The position numbers were made by a program, and so were the translations under genes. From assembly GCF_026162365.1 (NCBI RefSeq), contig NZ_JAOANW010000001.1:434001-498000 (forward strand): a DNA stretch of 64,000 nt. The letters are read 5' to 3'. Numbering within the stretch: the stretch's first letter is position 1; each line of letters opens with the position of its first letter. This document shows positions 56,062 through 64,000 of this stretch, piece by piece. The stretch comes from Nitratireductor luteus. Its GTDB lineage: Bacteria > Pseudomonadota > Alphaproteobacteria > Rhizobiales > Rhizobiaceae. Below the pieces are notes generated by a model. That model was not told the DNA's origin. It worked only from the letters and a program-made list of their open reading frames with translations, and made no database searches.

Positions 56062-56834
56062 CTATGAGCTTTCCGTTTCAGAATCCACGTCACTGCCGCG
56101 GTGAGATCGTCGACCAGGGCGGTCGGCTTTGGCTCGAAGCGCTGCTCATCGCCGGAGCGGTACTTTCCGGTCCGGACAAGTAGCGCGCAGCTTAATCCCG
56201 CGCGCAGGGCCCCCGCGACATCGCCTTCGGCATCGTCGCCGACCATGACGGCCGTCTCGGGCTCGCAGCCCATGCTCGCGAGCGCCGAACGAAAAAAATC
56301 CTCCGAAGGTTTCCCAAGCACGATGGCGCTGCGCTGGCAGGCAAATTCCAAGGCGGCCACGAAGGGGCCCGCATCGAGGCTGGGCTTGCCGTCGGCATCC
56401 TTGAATATCCGGTTGTTGGCGAGTGCCAGGAACTCGGCGCCCTCGCTCAGTTTCCGGAAGGCGGCATTCAGTTTGGAATAGTCCAGCGCCTCGCCGACGT
56501 CGCCGATCACCACCGCCGGCTTGCCGCCAGCGGGCAGGCCGGAGAAATCCGGCTCGAGCCCTGGATGGACCAGAAGATGGGGCGAGCAGTCATGCTTTTG
56601 CAGCCACTCCCGTGCGGCTATCGCCGGCGTGAGAAGCTCGTTCTCCGCAACCGAGATTTCAAAACCGTCGAGACGACCGAGAACCGCCTTTTTCGTCGAG
56701 CGCGTGGTGTTGCTTACGAAGCGCAGCGGCAGGCCGGCCTTACGTAGGCGCGCGATGGCCTCCGCCGCACCGGAAATCGGCTTTTGGCCATCGTAGACGA
56801 CGCCAGCAAGATCAAGAAGCACACCGCCGATCAT
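56058..56834 (-). CDS. HAD-superfamily phosphatase, LHPP-like
   Basis: 258 residues from ATG 56834. HAD motif I is GVLLDLAGVVYDG, motif II FVSNTTRS, and the C-terminal part VLGKPSEDFFRSAL ... VMVGDDAEGDVAGAL ... VRTGKYR closely follows mammalian LHPP (phospholysine/phosphohistidine pyrophosphate phosphatase). The second aspartate of the DxD motif is alanine here; human LHPP has serine at that place. The open frame to 57056 gives an implausible leader. Neighbours do not suggest a substrate. Confidence 0.88.
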   Translation of the reverse strand: MIGGVLLDLAGVVYDGQKPISGAAEAIARLRKAGLPLRFVSNTTRSTKKAVLGRLDGFEISVAENELLTPAIAAREWLQKHDCSPHLLVHPGLEPDFSGLPAGGKPAVVIGDVGEALDYSKLNAAFRKLSEGAEFLALANNRIFKDADGKPSLDAGPFVAALEFACQRSAIVLGKPSEDFFRSALASMGCEPETAVMVGDDAEGDVAGALRAGLSCALLVRTGKYRSGDEQRFEPKPTALVDDLTAAVTWILKRKAHS

Positions 56835-57092
56835 GCCCAGAGCATGACCGGGAGGCGGCCATACGTCAATTTTCCTCGACGTCGAAATCTGCGACCGGTG
56901 TGGGCCCCTTTCCATCTGGGGATAGCCAGCTGCTCGCGCGCCTTCGGCTGCTGAATGAGTCGCCCGTCCTTTTGCCGCCTCGGACTTCTCCTCCTCACGC
57001 GTGACCAGGCTCTCGCCGAAGGGACCTGCGCGCGGGAGCCATTGGCTGACAGACATGAGGCAGGCTGGCGATGAGCCTGAATTATCGATCGC

Positions 57093-58439
57093 CTATGACG
57101 GAATGCCCACTCGGCCGTCGCGCAGCTTTACGAAGTAATCGTCACGGCCAATCTGCCCGCCCTTCAGGGCCAGTTCCAGTACGCCTCCTTGAGAACGGTG
57201 CGCGTCACATACCGGCGAGCCGGGGCTTTCGGGAATGGGATGGCGCAACGTAAGCGCAAAGACATCGAGTGCGCTCAATGCATGGCTCGACGTGTCCCCA
57301 CCGGCGATGACGGCGCGAGGCAGGTCGTGGCGTTCGATCAAAGCGTTCAGCAGGTGCCCGAGCGCGCGGCCGGCGGCATCACCCGATTCCGCAACGTGCC
57401 CCCTTACGCTTTGCGCGCCGCGTGCCGTGTAAAGGATCGGACTTCTTCCCGCATCGAGTGCGGCGGAGGCTTGCGCCAACGCTTCCACACAAGCCGCCTC
57501 CAACCCTTGACCCGAAACGAGCGCCTGAAAATCAACCGGGATTCCGTCGAAACCGTTGGCGCAGGCGACGTCGATCTGGCGTGCGGTGGTCGGCGAGCAA
57601 CTGCCGGAGACAACGGCGATGCGCTCCAGCTTCTGCAGAGGCTTTGGTGCGTCTGCCGGGCGGGCAACGCCCGCGTCCTTCCACACCTCCAGCAGTGCGT
57701 ATTCGACCCCTGAAGAGCCGATAACGAAGGGGCCCAACCGATCAAGCTCCTTGTCGAGGAGCAGCCCTGCCTGTCGTTGTGAGAAGGCGTCGTACACATC
57801 GATGAGAATGCAGCGAACGGCTTGCCGGTCGAAATCTGCGAGGGCCTCGGAAAGAGACGGTTCGTTGAGGATCTCCGGATCGAGGCAGGCTGTGGCGAAC
57901 CCGGTCTGGTGCCCCAGATGCACGAGCAGGTCCGCTTCCTGCATCGGCGTTGCGGGATGGGCGCTCATCACCGGATGCCGGTCGATGCGGTAGACCCGGT
58001 CGCGATAGGCGGCGAAAAGCTGGCTGAAATAGGTAAAGCGGCGCAGTTGCGGCGCGCCGACCACCAGCGCCGCCGTCTTCTGGTCGAAGCACCGCAGGCC
58101 GATCTCCAGGGCACGGCCGATGGAGCCCTGGCGGGGGGAACTGTCGAAGGTGGAGCAGACCTTATAGTGACAATGGTGCGCATTCAGCCCTTTGAGCCAG
58201 CTGAAGATGGCAGGGAGATTGCCATCCATCCAGTCCGGCGTCTGGCTGCGGCTGACGCCGGCAATGCCAACCGCGCGGCAATCGGCAAATCTGGCGGCCC
58301 GCGCGTCGTCGGGAATACCGGTGAACAGCACGGTGGGAACGCCGCCCGACGAGAGGGCCTCCATGACATCGGTGGAGCCGGTAAAATCATCCCCGTAGTA
58401 GGACAGCAGAAGCCCGTCGCTCATCGAATCGCCCGTCAT
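57093..58439 (-). CDS. oiaK: DUF1537-family four-carbon acid sugar kinase, OiaK-like
   Basis: 448 residues from ATG 58439, which overlaps the RLP stop (ATGA). N-terminal LLLSYYGDDFTGSTDVMEAL is the DUF1537 kinase start; the C-terminal nucleotide-binding part shows VVSGSCSPTTARQI and AVIAGGDTSSHALSALDV. In D-apiose catabolism the related OiaK phosphorylates 3-oxo-isoapionate at C4. Coupling to a RuBisCO-like protein and an ApnO-like gene makes that role likely, but DUF1537 kinases also act on threonate, erythronate and others. Confidence 0.85.
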   Translation of the reverse strand: MTGDSMSDGLLLSYYGDDFTGSTDVMEALSSGGVPTVLFTGIPDDARAARFADCRAVGIAGVSRSQTPDWMDGNLPAIFSWLKGLNAHHCHYKVCSTFDSSPRQGSIGRALEIGLRCFDQKTAALVVGAPQLRRFTYFSQLFAAYRDRVYRIDRHPVMSAHPATPMQEADLLVHLGHQTGFATACLDPEILNEPSLSEALADFDRQAVRCILIDVYDAFSQRQAGLLLDKELDRLGPFVIGSSGVEYALLEVWKDAGVARPADAPKPLQKLERIAVVSGSCSPTTARQIDVACANGFDGIPVDFQALVSGQGLEAACVEALAQASAALDAGRSPILYTARGAQSVRGHVAESGDAAGRALGHLLNALIERHDLPRAVIAGGDTSSHALSALDVFALTLRHPIPESPGSPVCDAHRSQGGVLELALKGGQIGRDDYFVKLRDGRVGIPS

Positions 58440-59689
58440 GTGCGCTTGTCCTTGAACATGGCAAGCGCTTGCCGCAACTCCGCGTGTTCGGCGGCATAAT
58501 CGTCCAGCGCGATGCCCTTCATCGCCGCCTCCGCCGCCTGGCGCAGGCTGGCGACGCCGCCGGCTACCCCGCCGGGATGACCCATGATGCCGCCGCCGGC
58601 GCAATAGAGGAAATCGCCGTTTCCGAGCGCCTTATATGTGAGTTGCATCTGCACAGCCGTCTGGCCGGACGAGAATACGGGCACCGCATCATAGGCACTG
58701 TCGGCGAACATGGCTTCACCCACTGAACGCGCTGCGTCGATCACCGATGCATCGCTTTCGGTGAACTTGTTGGCGATGCCGTTCACATGCAGATGGTCCG
58801 CGCCCGCCAGCCGCCAGAATTTCTGCCAGGCGCGGAAGCCTATGCCGATATCGGGCGAGCGCGAGAAAATGCCCCAGCCGTTGCGGTGGCAATGCAGCGG
58901 CAATTCCGCATGGGCCCGGATGGCCGAAAGGCCGGCGAGCCCAATGGAAAAAAGGCTGACCATCACGCAGGTCCCGCCGGCATCGCGCACCAGGTCGGCA
59001 TTGCGCTTCATCTCCTCGATTTCGCCGGTAATGTTGAAGGCATACATGACCTTTTTGCCGGTACGCTCGGTGTGGTCGTTCAGCACGCGCATTACATGCT
59101 CGACGCGCTCGTTGAAGGGGCAATGCGGGCCGTTGCCCTGCAACTCGTCATCCTTGATGAAATCGATGCCGCCTTCGGCCAGTTCGCGCACCAGTGCCGC
59201 CGTGTCCTGCGGCGACAGGCCGACGCTGGGCTTGACGATGGTGCCGATCAGCGGGCGCTTTTCCACCCCCGCAAGCCGCCGTGTGCCGGCAACGCCGAAG
59301 GCAGGGCCGGGATAGGCCCTTGCGAAGTCTTCCGGAAAGTCCACGTCGAGCAGCCGCAGAGCGGAGACCTCGGCCAGCTCGAACAGATTGCCGGCGACCG
59401 TGGCCAACGCGTTGGTGAGCGATGCTCCCATGTTCTCGACGGGCCACGACAGCAGGATTTCGCCGCGGGTATAGGAACCGCCCGAGGTCCGGCACGGCAG
59501 GGAAGGTCGTTCTGAAACCGAGTGCTCGGCGATCTCCTCGACCCTGGCGCCGGAGCGCTCACGCAGCGCGTCGGTTTCCCCGGGGAGTCTGAGGAAGGTG
59601 CCGGAAGACTGCTCGCCGGCGATCACCGCAGCGGCGCGCTCAAGGCCGACCGGGCTTTCCAACTCGTAGCGCGCATACAGCCTACCCAT
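58436..59689 (-). CDS. RuBisCO-like protein, 3-oxo-isoapionate-4-phosphate type
   Basis: 417 residues with RuBisCO large-subunit fold. Preserved active-site segments: GTIVKPSVGLSP near residue 165 (substrate lysine), GGIDFIKDDELQG near residue 190 (carbamylation lysine and Mg2+ ligands), PLHCHRNGWG near residue 280 and HVNGIANKFTES near residue 315 (loop 6 lysine). In D-apiose catabolism such RLPs are OiaC (decarboxylase, giving L-erythrulose-1-phosphate) or OiaX (transcarboxylase/hydrolase, giving 3-phosphoglycerate and glycolate). I cannot tell which by eye. ATG 59689 has AGGAGAG upstream. Not a CO2-fixing RuBisCO: no small subunit. Confidence 0.9.
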   Translation of the reverse strand: MGRLYARYELESPVGLERAAAVIAGEQSSGTFLRLPGETDALRERSGARVEEIAEHSVSERPSLPCRTSGGSYTRGEILLSWPVENMGASLTNALATVAGNLFELAEVSALRLLDVDFPEDFARAYPGPAFGVAGTRRLAGVEKRPLIGTIVKPSVGLSPQDTAALVRELAEGGIDFIKDDELQGNGPHCPFNERVEHVMRVLNDHTERTGKKVMYAFNITGEIEEMKRNADLVRDAGGTCVMVSLFSIGLAGLSAIRAHAELPLHCHRNGWGIFSRSPDIGIGFRAWQKFWRLAGADHLHVNGIANKFTESDASVIDAARSVGEAMFADSAYDAVPVFSSGQTAVQMQLTYKALGNGDFLYCAGGGIMGHPGGVAGGVASLRQAAEAAMKGIALDDYAAEHAELRQALAMFKDKRT

Positions 59690-59730
59690 AGCTCTCTCCT
59701 CTTGATGCGGTGCGCCCATTTCTTATCAAC

Positions 59731-59757
59731 TCATCATACCAGTTGACAATATGATGA
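59731..59757. promoter_or_regulatory. Operator/promoter between RLP and apnO operons
   Basis: TCATCATA (59731-59738), eleven bases, TATGATGA (59750-59757): a perfect 8-bp inverted repeat. A plus-strand promoter overlaps it: TTGACA (59743-59748), 17 bases, AAATCT (59766-59771), reading into apnO. The cognate regulator is not in the window; the site type would suit a GntR- or LacI-like protein. Confidence 0.6.
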
Positions 59758-59796
59758 TTGCCTGCAAATCTTTTCCGGCAACTGCGAGGAGAAATA

Positions 59797-61648
<1,852 letters not shown>

Positions 61649-61668
61649 CGCGCCAGTGTGGCTTTGGC

Positions 61669-61699
61669 GGGTTCCGCATCGAGAAAAGATGCGGGACCC
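61669..61699 (+). other. Intercistronic stem-loop after binding-protein gene
   Basis: GGGTTCCGCATC (61669-61680), loop GAGAAAA, GATGCGGGACCC (61688-61699): a 12-bp stem with one G-U pair. No T-tract, so a partial terminator or 3' stabiliser between the binding-protein gene and the rest of the transporter operon. Confidence 0.55.
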
Positions 61700-61742
61700 G
61701 TCGCCTCAAAGCACACCCTGATCTTCTGCCGAGGAGGCAATA

Positions 61743-62399
61743 TTGATATTCCGCGACGCAACCCCGGCCGTCTGCATTGCCCTGATACTTACGGGTCTCG
61801 CCGGCTGCAAGCTGATCAAGAATGCATCCGAGGGCGGGGATGGCGAAATGGTCTCCGGCAAGTCGGGCGGGAATATGACCGCTCTGGTCGATGAAATATG
61901 GGATGCCCGGGTCCTGCCGCATATGCGCGACAGCGCCACCGACCTGGCGACCCTTGGACCGGCCATCGAGGCAGATCTCGACGCTGCCGGCGAAGCGCAC
62001 GGCTACCGGCCCTCCAGCGAGGGAAGTCCATGGAATTTCGCGGTCTCGGTCAAAGGCGAGATCGTTTCGGCGAAGACCGACACGCGGGCAGCTACCGCTG
62101 ATGTCGACGTGAATGGCGATGGCGAGGCGGATGCCGTTCTGCAGCTCGGTCCCGTCATCCGCGGAACGACGTTGCGCGACGTTCTGCCTTTCATCGATTT
62201 CACATCCTTTACCGATCAGATCGAATTTGCCCAGCTCTCGCGGGCGCTCAACACAAAGGCTTACGAGACGGCCCTGGAGGGCCTTCCGCGCGAGAGCCTC
62301 GTTGGACAGCCTGTCGAGGCGCTTGGGGCCTTCACGGTGCGCGGCAAGGGCGATGCCATCCTCATCACGCCGGTTGAAATGAAGCTGGTCAGACAATGA
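61743..62399 (+). CDS. DUF2291 lipoprotein of sugar ABC operon
   Basis: 218 residues from TTG 61743, behind GAGGAGG. The start has a lipobox, TPAVCIALILTGLAGCKLIKN (Cys22). The remainder (DEIWDARVLPHMRDSATDLATLGPAIEADL, TADVDVNGDGEADAVLQLGPVIRGTTLRD) matches DUF2291, a family I know almost only from RbsABC-like operons; its part in transport is not known. The stop overlaps the ATPase start (ATGA). Confidence 0.85.
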   Translation: MIFRDATPAVCIALILTGLAGCKLIKNASEGGDGEMVSGKSGGNMTALVDEIWDARVLPHMRDSATDLATLGPAIEADLDAAGEAHGYRPSSEGSPWNFAVSVKGEIVSAKTDTRAATADVDVNGDGEADAVLQLGPVIRGTTLRDVLPFIDFTSFTDQIEFAQLSRALNTKAYETALEGLPRESLVGQPVEALGAFTVRGKGDAILITPVEMKLVRQ

Positions 62400-63976
62400 C
62401 CGCCGTGAGCCAAGCGATGGGCGTGAGCCACGAGATAGGGCTGTCGGTGCGCGGTGCAACCAAGGTCTATCCCGGCACGCTGGCCCTCAGCGAGGTCGAT
62501 TTCGACGTGCATCTGGGCGCCATAAACGTGTTGGTCGGGGAAAACGGTGCCGGCAAATCGACCCTGATGAAGGTCATTGCCGGTGTCGAGCAACTGACCT
62601 CCGGCGAGATTTTCGTCGATGGCAAAGCCGTCACCTTCGCCGATACGCGCGCTGCCGCACAGCACGGCATCGGCATCATTTTTCAGGAACTCAACCTGTT
62701 CCCCAATATGACGGTGGCGGAGAACATCTTCATCGCGCGGGAAAAGACGCGCGGGCGCATCGACATCGATACGGACCGACAGCGCAAGGCCGCGGCGGAA
62801 CTGATGCAGCGGCTGGAGCACGACATCTCGCCCGACGCGCTGGTTGGCGAGTTGCGCATCGGCGAACAGCAGATCGTCGAAATCGCCAAGGCGCTGGCGC
62901 AGGATGCCCGCATTCTCATCATGGACGAGCCGACTTCGGCCTTGAGCGCCGCGGAGGTCGAGATCCTTTTCCGCGTCATTGCCGACCTGAAGAAGCGCGG
63001 TGTCGGCATTGTCTATATCTCGCACCGGCTCGAAGAGCTGATCCGCATCGGCGACTATATCACGGTGCTGCGCGACGGCAGGATCACCGGCTCGCGCGGC
63101 ATGGGCGGCGTCGATGTCGGCTGGATCGTACGCAACATGATCGGCGCGGCTTCCAAGGATTTCGCGAAGACCGAGATACATGATCTGGGGCCGGAAGTGT
63201 TCCGTGCCGAGGAAATCTGCCTACCGGGCAAAAGCGGCGGTCTCACGGTCGATCATGTCTCCCTCACCCTCAGGGCGGGCGAAATCGTCGGAATATACGG
63301 GCTGATGGGGGCGGGACGTTCGGAGTTCTTCGAATGCATCATGGCGCAGCATCCCCACTCCACGGGGACGTTTTACGTCGATGGCGCGGTGCTGAACGAG
63401 CCCGACGTCGCCACCCGCATCGCCCGCGGCCTTGCGCTGATCCCCGAAGACCGCAAGGCAGAGGGGCTGGTGCAGATCATGGCCATCCGCGAGAACATGT
63501 CGCTGTCCAGCCTGAAAAGCTTCACGAGCGGCTTCCACCTCAACCTCAAGCGCGAGCGGAATGCGGTGCTGTCCTTCGTGCGCGATCTCGCCATCAAGAT
63601 CGCGAGCCCGGAAAATCCGGTCAGCTCGCTGTCGGGCGGGAATCAGCAGAAGGTGGTGATCGCCAAGGCGCTGATGACGCACCCAAAGGTGCTTTTGATG
63701 GACGAGCCGAGCCGGGGCATCGATGTCGGCGCCAAAGCCGAGGTGTTCCGCACCATGCGGCGTCTGGCGGCGGAGGGGCTCGGCATTCTCTTCGTTACAT
63801 CGGATCTGGAAGAAGTGATGTCGTTGTCCGACCGCATCATCGTGATGTCGAATGGCCGCATCACCGGAGAATTCAGCCAGGCGGAAGCCCGCGAAGAACA
63901 GATCGTTGCCGCGTCCGCCGAGGGGCATGCGCCCATGGGCCGCGAGGGAATCGACAAAGGGGAGAGCCGAACATGA
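62396..63976 (+). CDS. Sugar ABC transporter ATP-binding protein (RbsA type)
   Basis: 526 residues, duplicated ATPase. NBD1: VGENGAGKSTLMKVIAG near residue 46, GELRIGEQQIVEIAKALAQ, LIMDEPTSALSAAE. NBD2: GLMGAGRSEFFE near residue 305, LSGGNQQKVVIAKAL, LLMDEPSRGIDVGAKAE. It drives uptake through the permease that begins at 63973. Both flanking genes overlap it by four bases. Confidence 0.95.
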   Translation: MTAVSQAMGVSHEIGLSVRGATKVYPGTLALSEVDFDVHLGAINVLVGENGAGKSTLMKVIAGVEQLTSGEIFVDGKAVTFADTRAAAQHGIGIIFQELNLFPNMTVAENIFIAREKTRGRIDIDTDRQRKAAAELMQRLEHDISPDALVGELRIGEQQIVEIAKALAQDARILIMDEPTSALSAAEVEILFRVIADLKKRGVGIVYISHRLEELIRIGDYITVLRDGRITGSRGMGGVDVGWIVRNMIGAASKDFAKTEIHDLGPEVFRAEEICLPGKSGGLTVDHVSLTLRAGEIVGIYGLMGAGRSEFFECIMAQHPHSTGTFYVDGAVLNEPDVATRIARGLALIPEDRKAEGLVQIMAIRENMSLSSLKSFTSGFHLNLKRERNAVLSFVRDLAIKIASPENPVSSLSGGNQQKVVIAKALMTHPKVLLMDEPSRGIDVGAKAEVFRTMRRLAAEGLGILFVTSDLEEVMSLSDRIIVMSNGRITGEFSQAEAREEQIVAASAEGHAPMGREGIDKGESRT

Positions 63977-64000
63977 CATCCAACGCCGCTGCGGTGCCTA
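63973..64000 (+). CDS. Sugar ABC transporter permease, 5' end only
   Basis: ATG 63973 overlaps the ATPase stop (ATGA) and opens MTSNAAAVP before the window ends; GGGGAGAG lies about ten bases upstream. Only position identifies it: RbsA-type ATPases are almost always followed by an RbsC-type permease. Confidence 0.6.

Noticed and set aside
58436-59689. True carbon-fixing RuBisCO large subunit
   Set aside because: No small-subunit gene, no phosphoribulokinase, length and neighbours fit RuBisCO-like proteins of apionate catabolism.

Overview
The window is one contiguous piece of a GC-rich alphaproteobacterial chromosome. It most resembles a Rhizobiales member of the Phyllobacteriaceae type (Mesorhizobium, Chelativorans or Nitratireductor relatives). 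That placement is inferred from the split b and b' ATP synthase subunits, a rhizobial BacA-type SbmA protein, DUF6101 and other rhizobial small proteins, GAAC-N7-GAAC LexA boxes, and many sugar ABC and TRAP transporters. I recognised no rRNA, tRNA, CRISPR array, integrase or transposase.

Positions 1-31.7 kb are mostly core genome. They hold purD; an ArsR/SRPBCC pair with a clear operator; ubiA; a tsaC-FAD oxidoreductase-racemase operon; a PA0069-type radical SAM gene behind a LexA box; rnhB; the F0 part of ATP synthase (atpI-atpB-atpE-b'-b) with a visible promoter; a SleB hydrolase; glyS and glyQ; a TPR-LysM protein; a polyprenyl diphosphate synthase; ispE; moaB; der; and bacA. From 31.9 to 34.1 kb come a BCCT transporter and a glycine-zipper lipoprotein.

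Positions 34.3-43.8 kb form a catabolic locus. It has a SorC-type regulator, a fused class II aldolase/short-chain dehydrogenase, a RhaS/RbsB-like ABC transporter, and a divergent mtnK-mtnA pair. A perfect 10-bp inverted repeat sits between the transporter and mtnKA, and a related sequence lies in front of the regulator. I read this as uptake, phosphorylation, isomerisation and aldol cleavage of a 5-substituted deoxypentose such as 5-methylthioribose or 5-deoxyribose. This would be an import-fed version of the known MtnK-MtnA-Ald2 DHAP shunt.

Positions 44.1-49.5 kb hold a UxaA-type dehydratase with a TRAP transporter and a GntR regulator. From 49.5 to 56.8 kb is a mixed accessory stretch: methyltransferase, desaturase, DksA/TraR-like protein, a 2H phosphoesterase behind a second LexA box, an aldo/keto reductase-MFS-LysR set, the C-terminal remnant of an ABC ATPase, and an LHPP-like phosphatase.

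Positions 57.1-64 kb match the published D-apiose/D-apionate logic. There is a DUF1537 kinase (OiaK-like) and a RuBisCO-like protein (OiaX/OiaC-like). Divergent from these are an ApnO-like oxidoisomerase and an RbsB-type ABC transporter with a DUF2291 lipoprotein; the permease is cut by the window edge.

Three copies of a ~170-bp element with inverted ends are dispersed at 15.6, 18.7 and 43.8 kb. An internal tract of glyS has a base composition unlike the rest of the gene.
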